The notes below the pieces were generated by a model. That model was not told where the DNA came from. It ran no database searches and saw only the letters and a program-made list of their open reading frames with translations. From NCBI GenBank assembly GCA_019321725.1, contig CM033116.1, forward strand, positions 6,838,841 through 6,902,840: a stretch of 64,000 nt of DNA, in the 5' to 3' direction. Source of the stretch: Paulownia fortunei. Lineage: Eukaryota; Streptophyta; Magnoliopsida; Lamiales; Paulowniaceae. A program made the position numbers and the translations under genes. Positions within the stretch are counted from its first letter, which is position 1; every line of letters begins with the position of its first letter. Below, piece by piece: positions 45,671 to 58,260 of the stretch.

Positions 45671-47240
45671 TGATAAGTGAATTTTATACATATTAATTGA
45701 GTACTATTTGATTAACTTTTTGATTAGTTTTCAAGTGTTTATGTTACTTTTTTTGCATTTAGTTTGAAATATTATAGGTAGTGGCAAAATGAGAAAAAAA
45801 TGAAAAGAAATATAAAACTTGGTTAAAATTTTGAAGAACCTGTATGGTGCTATTGAGGGCAGTATTCATATTTCAGTCATAACTCTTTACTCCAATATTA
45901 TTTTGCTTGATTCTTGAACCATTAGAAATCAAAGAGATTTATCTATAACTTCTATGTTTATCATAAAATCCAGTTCTTTCTATTTCAATGAGAAATATCG
46001 GGTTAAATAGTTTGCATTGAAAATTTACGATATCAGATAAATTGGTATTTTAGGCATAACTCCCTACACAAATGTCATATTCATCTAAGTCATGAAGATA
46101 TAGAAAGCTAAGATATATAGCTACAATTTATATACAAATACCAAAAGCCAGTTTGGTCTTGAAAGTGGTGAAAAATTAGTTGAAAAAGGCTACAACCTAG
46201 GTGTTGTAGAGATTGTTTTGGACAGAATATGCAGCGCCTAGGTGCTGCTTGTCGGACAACTAAGGATAATTTTTTTGCCCTCTTTAGGACATCTCCCATC
46301 AATTTTAAGTATCTCAAGAGCCTCCAATTAAGATTTTGAGAAAGGGAGAGAGGAAATAGAGAATTATGGAGAAACAAGAAAAAGACAAGGAAAAAGAATT
46401 TTGGAGAAGATGAGAGAAATAATTCCAAGTTTGAGAAAGGACATCTACAATGAAAGAAAAACCCCATCCTCTTTGAAGTTTGATTTTTATTTTCCTCTTT
46501 CATTTTGAATATGTGTATGAATATTGTTGAGATATCTTTCATTGCCACCATGAAATAATTTCTTTTTCTAGCGTTGTGATATAATCTAATTAGGATGTTT
46601 TAAATATTTGTATCAATTCAATTCTTGATTTATTTTTCACTTTGAGTTTTCTACATGATTCTTAATGCTTTCAATTAATTGGCCACTAATTGAATGATTT
46701 GTTAATCATATTGAAATAGGAGGTGAAATATGTGTCTAGTTCTACGTGTTGAAAATCATAAATTAAATGTGAGATAGGAATATACTTGTATGGTTTGTGT
46801 AGTTTTGTTTGAGATTCATTGAACCTAATGAATTGTTGATTGTTGTAATTCACATAAGAATATAATGGGTTAACAATTAATGATATTTATGTTAAATCTC
46901 GGGAGAGGTTAGTGGATAATTTAGGGATTCTCAACTATCATTTGGGAATAAATTAAGACTGATGAGATAAATTATTCAATTCGAACTAATTATGATAAAA
47001 TCATAATCCTAGGTCTTTAAGTTATTGATATTCATCTTGATTTGATATTTGTGCATTTTTCTATTAGTAATTTAAGTTTATTTACATTAATTGCCATCCA
47101 CATTTATTTGTTCAAATAAAATTAGAATTGATGAAAAATTGATACTTAGTAATTCAATAGTACTCGTTGGAATGATACTTACTCATCATTTTATTACTTG
47201 TTAATGATAAGATGCATTTGCGTTACTAAAATCCGCAACA
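45671..47240 (+). repeat. Complete LTR (1570 bp)
   Basis: Starts TGATAAGTGAATTTTATACA and ends AAATCCGCAACA. Homologous in inverse orientation to 49654-51287. A shared antisense ORF of 74-147 codons runs inside all three copies but is part of the LTR, not a gene. Confidence 0.9.
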
Positions 47241-48867
47241 TCCATTGACACTAACAAAAATCCATATCTAGTAGCCTATGTAGTTGTGGGGAGTGAAACA
47301 AAAGAGTTGTGGGATTGGTTTTTGAGATTTCTAAAGGAATACTTGCTTAGAGAGAGATGTTGTGTACACCTTTATTTCAGACAAGCAGAAAGGGTTACTG
47401 CATGTCTTTGAGTGTGTATTCCCAAGTGCTAACAACAAATTTTGTGTCAGACACCTACATGGAAACATGAAAAGTGTAAGATTTAGGGAGAATTTATTTA
47501 AGAGGGCACTGTGGACTACTGCTAAGGCCAACACTATTCCTGAATTTGATAGGGAAATGCAAAAGCTTGGGGAACTTGATCATAGATACTTAACTTGGAT
47601 ACAAGAGAAGCGTGCAAGATAATAGTCAAGATAACACTTTAGAACTTATCCCAGGTGTGATATTTAGCTAAATAATATATGTGAATCATTCAATAACAAC
47701 ATATTACAGGATAAGGAGAAGCCAATTTTAACCATATTGGAGTGAATCAGAGAGTATTTGATGATCAAGATACAATAAAATAGGGATAGAGCTGAAAAAA
47801 GTGGGAAGGAAGACAGCTATGTCCCAAGATCAAGAAGATTATTGAGAAAAACATGGATGAGGTTGTTGATTGTGTTCCCATCAAGTCTGATGACTGGCAC
47901 TATGAGATTTCATACTTTGATACATCAAGAATGGATTTGAAGGTTCATAGCTGTTCTTGTAGAAAGTGGGATATGTATGGGATTCCATTTAAACATGAAA
48001 TTAGTGTAATATGTGTTCAATCACTTGATTCAGAAGATTATGTGAATGATTCCTACTCAATTGACATGTATTGCAGAGTATAAGAGGCTGCTATCAATCC
48101 TATATATGGGCGACAATTGTAGGATAAAACAGGCTATATTCCACCACTTTCACCAAACTTTGGAAAAATGAGAGGTAGACCAACAAGAGCAAGAAAACTT
48201 AGAGCCAGATGAAGTTTGTAAACAAAGTAAGAGCACAACCAGGATAGAAACTTAGAGCCAGATGCATTGATACTACCAAGATAGAAATTAACAAGTTTTG
48301 TGAAAAAGGTCATAACGAGAAAGGGTGCAAATGGAATAAGTTTGTTGAGGAGTTTTTACCTGAGGATGACATGGTGCAATCTACAGACATGACATAGATG
48401 GCACAACCTGAGGAGGAGATGGAACCAGCTGAAGAGGTGATGGCACAAGCTGAGGAGATGACACAACCTATTAACTTTTAACAGATGGCACAAGATGATG
48501 AGATGCCAGAGGGTGGGAATGAGACTCCAATTAATGTCCCTGTGACAACAGAAATTGGATAAATTAGAAAAAATGACTGTAAGTGAATGCGATTGTTTAT
48601 TTAGGAACTAAACTTGGTTTTCTTTTTTTAACTATTACTCAATTCTTGTTTTAAGTATTAGGCAAGGAAGAAAACTACAACTACTATTATTGAGTCAACT
48701 AATGAAGCCACAGTTGTAAACTAAATATGAGTTAAAAAATCAGTCACTTGAATTATTTTATTTTGTATAATAATTCAATGGTATTCTTACTTTGCATTGA
48801 CAGATGCAAAGAACATGATCGCATAAACAGGCTATTAGTGGACCCTCCTCATTCAAACCACCTAGGC
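47241..48867 (+). pseudogene. MULE (Mutator-like) transposase, C-terminal part
   Basis: Starts inside the catalytic domain with SIDTNKNPYLVAYVVVGSET and KELWDWFLRFL. After a frameshift near 47355 comes YTFISDKQKGLLHVFECVFP and NKFCVRHLHGNMK (the DDE-region CxxH), then ALWTTAKANTIPEFDREM. The SWIM zinc finger follows at about 47930-48015 (CSCRKWDMYGIPFKHE; second-last Cys changed to Phe). A Cys/His knuckle remnant (FCEKGHNEKGC) and an acidic repeat tail (AQPEEEMEPAEE) come last. Many stops. The missing N-terminal half is at 51288-52120 on the opposite strand. Confidence 0.9.
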
Positions 48868-49350
48868 ATTGGTATCTTAATATGAATTGTAGCTATATGT
48901 CTTAGTTTTCTATATTTTCATAACTTAGATCAATATAACATTTGTGGAAGGAGTTATGCCTAAAATACCAATATATCTGATACCATAAATTTTCAGTCAA
49001 ATGCAGACTATTTAACCCGATATTTCTCATTGAAATAGAAAGAACTGGATTTTATGATAAATATAGAAGTTATATACAAATCTCTTAGATTTCCAATGGT
49101 TCAAGAATAAAGCAAAATAATATTGGAGCAAAGAGTTATGATTGAAATACGAATACTGCCCTCAATCGCACTATACAGCGGGTTCTTCAAACTTTTAATC
49201 AAGTTTTATGTTTCTTTCCATTTTCTTCTCATTTTGCCACTACCTACAATATTTCAAACTAAATGCAAAAAAAGTAACATAAACACTTGAAAACTAATTA
49301 AAAAGTTAATCAAATACTACTCAATTAATAGGTATAAACTACACTCATCA
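48868..49350 (-). repeat. LTR fragment, U3 part (483 bp)
   Basis: Matches 45671 to about 46147 in inverse orientation, stopping where 44260-45385 begins. Confidence 0.85.
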
Positions 49351-49630
49351 AATACCCCCAAACTTAACATTTTGCTAGTCCTAGAGCAAAAGAAAGAAAT
49401 AAAACAAGTAAAATAACAAGTGATAATTAAACCTACTAACCGAATAAATTGGCTAATAGTATGAATTATATGTCATCTCATCTACCACTTTCTACTCATC
49501 TCACACATAAGAAAACACTTACGCTTATAAACAAGGACATACTCAAACAATAAAAGAAAAATAAAAAATATAAGAAAAAATTAAATTAAAATCAAAGTTA
49601 CTTAGTATTGATATTAACAAAATAAAAAAA

Positions 49631-49648
49631 TCTCTGGCAACAACGCCA
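49631..49648 (-). other. Primer-binding site of the inverted copy
   Basis: Minus strand TGGCGTTGTTGCCAGAGA, a diverged Asp-tRNA-type site located like the one at 45391-45408. Confidence 0.75.
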
Positions 49649-49653
49649 AAAAG

Positions 49654-51287
49654 TGTTACAGAATTTAGTGAACGCATGTACACGTAATCATTAACAAGTA
49701 ATCAAGTGATAAGTAGAGTATCATTCATTCGAGAACTGTTGAATTATTAAGTACCGAAATTATATTAACTTTAATTTTATTTGAATAAATAAAAGTGGAT
49801 ATTTATGATTACAAACTAAATCTAACTAGAGTAACTAATAATCAAAATTAACTAATAATGAATATCAATGACTTAATGACCTAGGGTTATGATTTCATCA
49901 TAGTAAGTCCGAATTGAATAATTTATCTCATCAATCTCAATTTATTCCCAAATGATAGTCGAGAATCCTTAAATTATCCACTAGCCTCTTCTGAGGTCTA
50001 ATGAAAATATCATCAATTGTTAACCCACTATATTCTTATGTGAATTACAACAATCAACAATGCATTAGGTTCTATGGATCTCAAATAAGATTATATAAAT
50101 TATGCAAGTATATTCCTATCTCACATGCAATTTATGATTTTCAACATATAGAACTAGACACATATTTCACCTCCTATTTCACTATGATTAACAAATCATT
50201 CAATAAGTGGCCAAGTAATTGATAGCATTAAGAATCATGTAAAAAGCATTAAGAATCATGTAGAAAACTCATCTTGAAAAATAAATCAAGAATTGAATTG
50301 ATATAAATATTGAAAACATTATAATTAGATTACATCATAACCTTAGAAAAAAAAATTAGTTTATGGTGGCAATGATTAATGTCTCAACAATATTCATACA
50401 CATGTTCAAAATGAAAGAGGAAAATAAAAATCAAACTTCACAGAGGATGAATTTTGTCTTTCCTTGTAGATGTCCTTTCTTAAGCTTGGAAGAATTTCTC
50501 TCCTCTTCCCCAAAATTCTCTCATTGTCTCTTTCTTGTTTCTCCACAATTCTCTATCTTCTCTCTTCCTCTCTCAAAATCTTAATTAGGGGTTCTTGAGA
50601 TACTTAAAATTGATGGGAGATACCCTCAAAAAGGAAAAAAAAATTCCCTTAGTTGTCGGCTAGGGAGCGCCTAGGCACTGCACATTTTGTCCAAAACAGT
50701 CTCTACAATGCCTAGGCGCTGCACTGGCTGTCCAGGATCCGTTTTTGCAGTAGTTATAGCCTTTTTCAACCAATTTTTCACCACTTTCAAGGTCAAATTG
50801 GATTTTAATATATGCATATAAATTGTATCTATATATCTTAGCTTTCTATATCTTCATGACTCAGCTCAATATGATATTTGTGGAGAGAGTTATATCTAAA
50901 ATACCTAGATATCTCATACTAAAATTTTTCAGTCAAGTGCAAATTCTTTAACCCAGTATTTCTCATTGAAATTGAAAGAACTGGATTTTATAGTAAATAT
51001 AGAAGTTATAGATAAATCTTTTAGATTTCCAATGGTTCAAGAAGTAAGTCAAAATAATAATGGAGCAAAGATTTATGATTGAAATACAAACACTGCCCTC
51101 AATAGCACCATACAGCCGGTTCTTTAAAATTTTAACCAAGTTTTATATTACTTTCCATTTTCTTCTCATTTTGCCATTACCTATAATATTTCAAACTAAA
51201 TGCATAAAACACAACATAAACACTCGAAAACTAATCAAAAAATTAAGCAAATAGTACTCAATTAATGCATATAAAATCAACTCATCA
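49654..51287 (-). repeat. Complete LTR of the inverted copy (1634 bp)
   Basis: On the minus strand it starts TGATGAGTTGATTTTATATG next to ATGGA (51288-51292) and ends in TGTAACA. Homologous to 45671-47240. Confidence 0.88.
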
Positions 51288-52120
51288 ATGGACACTACTG
51301 TGAGCAACACTCCACTATGTAGACCATGTAAATGGTACCCATCCACACCTATTTCAGGTCTACACCCATCAAGGAACCCTTGTTCATAGCATTAAGATAG
51401 ATATAGAATTTACTAAACCTTTTTGTGCCATTTAGGTCGGGTGCATCACTTAAATCTAGAATGACTGTGGAACTAGGGTTTTTTTTCTCTCAACGCCTCT
51501 TCATAATCCCGCAGTTTGGTATATTGGTAATCATAATTCCCCTTAATTGACTTCAATGCCTGTTGTTTTTCTCTATATGCTTGAAATGGGGAAACATTGC
51601 ATCTTATATCTCTAATGTCATCATTTCTAAATCCTTTGACATTCCTCTTAAGATCACATCTAAAAGCCTTCTCATACTTCATTGTGAGCCACTTAAAGTT
51701 CACATCATTCACATGGTAAGACCTCTCACACTTATGATTAGAGTTGTACTCTCTAATCTGGAATGATTCTTCATTATTTATCTTCAATGCATTAATATGT
51801 CATCCACACACCTAGCATAAATCCTTCTCTTATCATTCATTATTATTTTTAGTTGCATGACAATCAACAACTTCTCCGAACAACTTCTTACTACTAAAGA
51901 CTATCCCTATTTCAAACATAAGGTTAAAGTAATCAGACATCTTGATTACAATGTTGGTCTTCTCCACATTATCAACTTCTGAAGGGACTTTATTATCAAA
52001 ATCTTTTTCACTAGAATCTACAATTCACTATCAAAATCTTATTCACTAGAACCTATAATTGACATAGAAGAGTCACTTGAAGCAGTAATCCCATTATTGT
52101 TCTCTATCTGTGTTCTCATC
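51288..52120 (-). pseudogene. MULE transposase, N-terminal part
   Basis: Read leftwards from about 52120: FEIGIVFSSKKLFGEVV (start of the MuDR DNA-binding-like domain), then an open stretch 51787-51473 with QIREYNSNHKCERSYHVNDV, KWLTMKYEKAFRCDLKRN and CNVSPFQAYREKQQALKSIK. The plant MULE N-terminal core follows, then diverged IGVDGYHLHGLHSGVLLTVV text running up to the LTR. The frame would continue exactly into SIDTNKN at 47241, so the two parts are one gene split by the LTR element. Several stops and a frameshift near 51370 are present. Confidence 0.85.
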
Positions 52121-52554
52121 AAACATAATATCATCAAGGATATTTTCATCATTAGCCTTATCATTCTTTATGGTAATACTTTATAGGTAAAGTTTTATAA
52201 CGTCAAACCATTCCAATCACCTAACAAATATCAAGTTGCATCGCATATTATACTTCTAAAAACAACTGTAATGCAAAACTGTCTTCCAATCTATTCGCCA
52301 AGCATGCCTGGTGAACACTTATACATATTGCAGAAGCATTAACTTATAAAACAAGTAATACTCTTGAACCAATCTTTATAATTGTTAGTTTTAAGATCAT
52401 TCACATCCTTCATTACTTGAAAAAATAATTTTATCAAACTTCCAGTTGAAGAGAAATCTTGAAACGAATAATATTAACAAAATGATAGCTCCCACTGACC
52501 TCAAAATTCATACAATGAAAAATAATTGTAGCATGAAACTTAAGATACAATTAT
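52121..52554. other. Non-coding repeat-like flank
   Basis: No gene. GATAGCTCCCACTGACCTCA near 52484 resembles the non-coding 3' tail of plant copia elements, possibly continued at 59575-59807 beyond the inserted Athila-like element. Low certainty. Confidence 0.3.
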
Positions 52555-54004
52555 TGATAAGTGAATATTTTAATATATTTTAATATCAAATTCTTTATAC
52601 TTTTATTACTTTATTCTTGAATATTATAGTTTTATTAATATTTTGTGTTAGGAAATCAATAAACAAAAAGAGATTTAAAAGAGCCAAAATAAAACTGAAG
52701 AACATAACACGTTTATGAGCAAGTTGGGAGATAATATTTCATTGGATCAAAAAAGCATTACAATTAGAAGAAAAGTGTCATTTTTGCCTAAGTCCATCAC
52801 GTGCAGATCAAGATATATGCAAAAAATCACTTGAACTTTACAAGTGATTGTTGGGCCCAAAATAAGAATATTTCCATATTTGTATAATTTTTGTATTTTG
52901 AACATAACTATATGTTCAAAATCCCTATGGGCTTAAATATTTCTTCATTTGAAAGCCAAAAGATAGAAATACATTTTTTCTATTGGAAGTTTAGTCCAAT
53001 TCAATCTTGATTATAGCAGAAAATTCATCCAAGTGTGTACATTGAAAATGATTTAGTTACATTGATACATATTTTTGAATCAGTCATAACTTTCTCCCTA
53101 GTGGTTGGAATTAGGTGATTCAAGTTGATAAATAAATCTAATAGACAAATATACAGCTTTCATGTTGATCACTATTCCAAAATCAGTTGATTTTATGGAG
53201 AAAAAGGTGTAACAAAAATTGGATTTGAAAAGGACATGTGAATTTAAAATATATTTGAAGTTAATTTGAAGTGTATTTGGTAGTAATAGAAATATATTCT
53301 CTAGTTTCTCTTATGTTTTTAAGTATTCTATTTTTATTAATCTTTATAAATTTCATTTACCTGAGGAGAAATGGTGAACCTCTTGATAGAAGGAGATGAA
53401 CAGTTATAAAGTTGCATAATGTTCAAGTGTGTTGTATTATTATTTTAATTTTTTATTAAATCCCTTTTTGTTTAATGGCGATTCTTGATTTTTGTATCAC
53501 TAATGGTACAATAAATACTTGGATTTATTTAGCTTATTATACGATTCTACTACACCGACTGCTAACGTGAAATCTTGATTTGTTGTAGTCAAAGGTATAC
53601 ATAAATATTTGATCCCATAAACAAGTACTGGTATTAAGAGATAATTTGCAAACAAAAAGATAATATCATGATTACCTTAATAGATGAGTTATTTGATAAC
53701 ATTTTCACATTGGAACCTTCATTATATATGGATTCCAATAGTGACATTTAGAAGAGGTAAAAAAAAAAAATCTTTCCTCTATCCAAAACTCAAGAGCAGA
53801 TCCCTAATTCTCAATACTTTTTCAACTTTGATTTCTTAGTTATAGCATAATTTTTTTTATTATTGTAAACCACATTGAGCCTATCTTTTAGGAAATATAA
53901 TCCTGAAAACTTGAAACAACTTCCTTGTGAATCAATCTTGGACTCTTAAGAATTTATTACTTGACACAACCCGCACTTGATTTTGCAACCTTAAAGTTGT
54001 AGCA
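52555..54004 (+). repeat. 5' LTR of the Athila-like element
   Basis: About 1450 bp. Homology with 58261-59572 begins at AAATCACTTG near 52826; the first ~270 bp have no counterpart in the 3' LTR. Confidence 0.85.
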
Positions 54005-54010
54005 AATTTT

Positions 54011-54028
54011 TAGCGTCGTTGTTTGGAA
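54011..54028 (+). other. Degenerate primer-binding site
   Basis: TAGCGTCGTTGTTTGGAA, aligned with the Athila-type TGGCGCCGTTGCCGGGGA; most differences are C-to-T or G-to-A. Confidence 0.65.
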
Positions 54029-54180
54029 AGACAATGTAAGTATTTAGGTTTGTAAATATTTTTTCTTTGTAAATATTGTGTATTTATTTTCTTTACGGTT
54101 GTAGTTCTCATCGTTTAGTTTTAAATAATTCTAAAAATTTATTTGAAATTTTGTTTAAGTCACCTCTACACACTTCTACC

Positions 54181-56586
54181 ATGGTTGAAAATAAAAATAT
54201 GTAGGATGAAAATGAGAATCAACAGGAGCATACTATGCATTATTACTTCCAATCTCCTCGAAATTCTTCTCCTTCTTGTTTCATATTTTCTCTTAATGCA
54301 AATAATTTTTTATTAAAGTCAGGTATGATCCATTTACTTCCTAATTTTTATGGTTTAGACTCTGAAAGCCCTTACTTACATCTGAAATAATTTGACGAAG
54401 TATGTATCATTTTTTATAATCAAACTTATACAAATGAGATTGTTAAACTCAAATTAAATTATTTTCTTTAAAATAAAAGTAAAAACTTGGCTTAACTCTT
54501 TAAAATGTAGGTGAGTTGGTTCTTGGCAAGAAATGCAATCTAATTTTTTTGAAAAGTTTTTCCCAACACCTAAAACTAATGCTTTAAAAAGACAAATCCA
54601 AAATATTTTTCAAAATTATAATGAAGTTTTCTTTAAATGTTGGAAAATATTTAAAGATTTGTTGAATTCATGCCCATATCATGGTTTTAAAAAATGACGC
54701 TTAATTAGTTCCTTTTATGAAGGTTTAACTACTGAAACAAAATAATTTGTTGAAACAATATGTAATGGTGAGTTTTTTGATAAAGAATGAAGCCGTAGAA
54801 TATTTAAACCATTTGGCAGAAAACTCTCAATTATGTATAGTATTAATTCTTCATAAGGTTCTATTAGATCTAACTTTGTAATGGTAATAAAAAAAAAATA
54901 TTACTTTAGTCAAGAAGATGATATAAATACTAGGATTACTAGTTTAATAAGAAAAGTTGAGTCCATGGAACTTAAAAAAGTAAAGTAAATCAGATATGTA
55001 CAAGATGAAGAAGTTTGTGAACTTGTGGAACACTCCACTAACGAATGCCCAAATCTTCCAACACAAGTAAATGTCATGAACACATTCAAAAAGCTTTTTC
55101 ATTATCCATATTCTGAAACTTACAATCCATAATGAAAAATTCATCTTAATTTTAGTTGGCGAGATGAGAATTGTACCCAGCCGCTATATTCACAAAAGCC
55201 ACCAAACTTTTCTTCTTATTAAGCTCCACATACAAAATCTCTTGAGGAAACTTTGTAAGAATTTATGCATGCACAAACAAATATCAATAACCAGACTTTA
55301 CAAGTCATCAATGAGATCAAAAACACACATTCAACATTGACAACCTCTTTGCGTACTCATGAAAAAGGTAAATTTCCTCCTCAATCTCAATCTAATCCTT
55401 CCACTCAATGTCATGTTTCTTTTTTAGATGAAAATTCAATCAATGAGGCTAATTCGATCACAACTCTTCAAAATGGAAAAGTTGTTGACAAGATTATTGA
55501 TCCTGAGAAGAATCCAAAATTGGTAACCACTGTTAAACCTCTCTCTCATACTTATGTAACATCTCCATATTTTCCTAACAGATTAACAAATTCTAAGAAA
55601 AATGAGCAAGATAAGAAAATCCTTGAAACTTTTCAAAAAGTAGAGGTAAACATCCCTCTTCTTTATGCTATCAAGCAGGTACCTTGATATGCTAAGTTCT
55701 TCAAAGTGCTATGCACTAACAAATGGAAGTTGAGGGAGGATGAAAAAGTAAGTGTGGGCGAGAATATTTTGGCAGTTCTTCAAAGAAAACTCCCTTCAAA
55801 TTAATGTTATGCCATATTCTATTTATGTTTCTCTAAATCCAGGACCTTTAAAAAAAACTAGTGTTATCATACAATTGGCTAATAGATTTAATGCATATCC
55901 AATAAAGGTTGTGGAAGATGTTAGTGTGCAAGTGAATGAATTAGTTCCTTGCTAATTTTTATATTCTTGACATGAAATATGACACATGTCCTAATCCTAC
56001 ACACATTCTTTTAGGAAGACCATTCATGAAGACAACCCGAGTTAGGATTGATGTTTATAATGACACTCTTACTATGGAGTTTGATGGATAGGTTATAAAA
56101 TATAATATTTTTGAAGCCATGAGAGATTCTATTGATGTGAATGTTATTTCTGCAATTGACATTATTGAGTCACAACAAATGCTTAAGTTCACTGGCAATG
56201 ATAGAGTGGATATTACTTTGTAAAAATATCAACTTATGGAGGATTTGAATGAAAAGAAATTGGATGTGCAAATACTGAGGGATGTGGAAAATAACATAAT
56301 GGGGCTGGATTCGTTGCCAAAAAAAATAAGGTATGATGTCTCTTTTGTTGAATCACCAATATCTAATGAAAAGCTTCTACCTTCTATGGTGCAAACACCT
56401 ACAATGGAGTTTAAACTAATCTCGGACCATCTTAAATATATCTACTTGAATAAGAAAGAAATACCACTAGTCAGTATCGCTAAAGACCTCACTCAAGTAC
56501 AAGCAGACAAACTTATTTGGGTACTTCAAAATTATAAGACGGTGATTGGATGGACGATGGCTTTGGCAGCATATGTTGATAAGTGA
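54181..56586 (+). pseudogene. Athila-like gag-protease remnant with truncated pol start
   Basis: Gag signals: FLLKSGMIHLLPNFYGLDSE then SPYLHLK and FDEVC, and later NFFEKFFPTPKTNALKRQI. 55265-55687 is a Ser/Thr/Asn-rich linker. Retropepsin-like protease text follows: NVMPYSIYVSLNPGPLKKTS, VIIQLANRFNAYP, VVEDVSVQVNELV and, frameshifted, ILLGRPFMKT near 56010. 56236-56586 carries LKYIYLNKKEIPLV, the lead-in to pol, and ends before any RT motif. Stops and frameshifts are frequent. It would form capsid and process polyproteins in an active element. Confidence 0.85.
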
Positions 56587-58200
56587 TCAAGGAGGCAATA
56601 TCAGGTTGAGGACATTAAACCAAATGCTTGTTTGGAGGCAATCCCATGGATGAAAAATAAGACTATGAGAGCCGATAATTACATATTTGCTTTCTCTAAC
56701 TCTCATTCTATTTTTTTTATCCATTTTTTTTATTTTTTCTATTTTATTTTGTCCTAATTGAAAATGCGTGCTGACAATATGCTAGGTAGTATTTTTTAAA
56801 AAAAAATATTTGTCATGCAAGAGCATATGGTAGTCACTTTTCGACAAAAAAAACGGCTGCAAAAATTTTGTAGTATGAACTTTTTTCAAAAAGACTTGCA
56901 CTTTCTGCAAAGTTATGGAAATTATCAAAATTTAGGATCCTTCCCAGTTAATTAGCGGATAACGGTACTCCATGACTATTGAAGTCGGACTTATCAGTTT
57001 TCAAAATAACTAAAATCTCTGTACAAAGTTTCTCGCTTTTTCTTATTCTATTTTCTTATTCTATTCAAAATGGATGATGTTCTTCTAACTCTTAAGAAGT
57101 GATCTTATTCTCTCCCTAAAAATGCAATTTTAAAAGTTTATAAAGCCAGGATTGAAAGATTAAGGATGCTTATGCACAAGGGCATCCTAGGAAACATACG
57201 ATGGATAATTGAAACAAAGGTAAGAGTAACAAGTAAGTCTTCACATGAGCTTTCAAATATTTTTACTAGATACATGTCTAGTTTTGGTAAAAACACATAT
57301 TCAGAAAAACGAAGGGTGAAAAAATGCAAGTTTGTCACAAATGTGCTTGATGGACTTGTAACACAAAGTGTCGTTCATTAGTAATGATTTCTAAAAATTG
57401 AGAAGATAAAATTCAATTCATTATGGATGGATTGAGTAAAGAGTCTTTAGATAACATTATATTGACTCTTGAGACGCATTCAAGTGGAGTAGTACAACGT
57501 GCAATTCATGATTTATGGAATCACTTTCGGGATGAATATGAGTGTTATAGTTTTGAGAATCTAATATTAAAAGACTTTGTTTGTCAGTTTATAAAAAAAC
57601 TGGATCGGAAGCAATCCTCGACCCATAGAGAGTGTTTAAGTCATTACTGGATATAAAACCAAATAAAGATGTGAACCACAGTACATGTAGTAGTGAATTT
57701 TTTTTTCAAACTTTGTGTCCTTATTTTTAACCTTTCTAATAAAAGAAGAAAACATGCAATAAATGTATTCATTATTCACACCTCAATAAATAGTACCGTA
57801 CTTACTCTATTTTTGCACAACTCAACATTTACTAGAAACCTGTAGGTATTCTTCATGTTGATAATTTTTTTGATGGTTTGCTATCTTTTGTAGATCATGT
57901 TGTAGAAAAATATTTTATTTCACTGTTTACGAGATGAATTCTTATTTCTCCTCCAACACCTAACCAACTGATTGATCAACTTCTAACATATGTACCAAAC
58001 CTGATCCAGCATTGACTTGTGTGGATTGGTCTAACAGGAACAATGGTAAAAATACAAAATGAATTTAACTCTCAGTCTGTGAAATTTATGCTTAATGGTT
58101 TCAACTAATAGAGTATATATTGTGTAGTTTCAGTTTTATTTTCCAATAAGTTACATTTTACGTAATATCTTCTAAACTCTACTTTTTGATCTATTTTCAA
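56587..58200 (+). other. Unassigned internal region of the Athila-like element with two small ORFs
   Basis: Where RT, RNase H and integrase should be, there is about 1.6 kb with two open stretches: 57166-57381 (71 codons, basic; KARIERLRML precedes it in frame) and 57423-57656 (77 codons; MDGLSKESLDNIILTLETHS, then WNHFRDEYECYSFENL). Their helical, Leu-rich text does not look like retroviral proteins. I recognise no family. They may be captured host gene exons or highly eroded 3' ORF text. Confidence 0.4.
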
Positions 58201-58260
58201 CATTGGGGGCAATGTTTCAATTAGATTGATGGAGGGATAGTTGATATCATTGGGGGCAAT
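58201..58260 (+). other. Doubled polypurine motif
   Basis: CATTGGGGGCAAT occurs at 58201-58213 and again at 58248-58260, directly before LTR homology. One copy should be the plus-strand primer. Confidence 0.6.

Larger units (their letters stand above)
44260..47240 (+). mobile_element. Non-coding LTR retroelement, plus-oriented part of a rearranged tandem copy
   Basis: Holds the R-U5 part of one LTR (44260-45385), a primer-binding site, about 285 bp of non-coding internal DNA, a polypurine tract and a complete LTR (45671-47240) ending in CAACA. TCCAT (47241-47245) follows and reappears, inverted, as ATGGA at 51288-51292. The primer-binding site TGGCGCCATTGCCAAGGA is of the Athila/Tat Ty3/gypsy type (Asp tRNA). 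Nothing is coded, so it relied on another element's proteins. Confidence 0.88.
48868..51287 (-). mobile_element. Non-coding LTR retroelement, minus-oriented part of the rearranged tandem copy
   Basis: On the minus strand: complete LTR (51287-49654), primer-binding site (49648-49631), about 300 bp internal DNA, polypurine tract (49362-49351) and the U3 part of another LTR (49350-48868). It is the inverted counterpart of 44260-47240. The U3 part here (483 bp) plus the R-U5 part at 44260-45385 (1126 bp) makes one full LTR of about 1609 bp. Confidence 0.88.
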
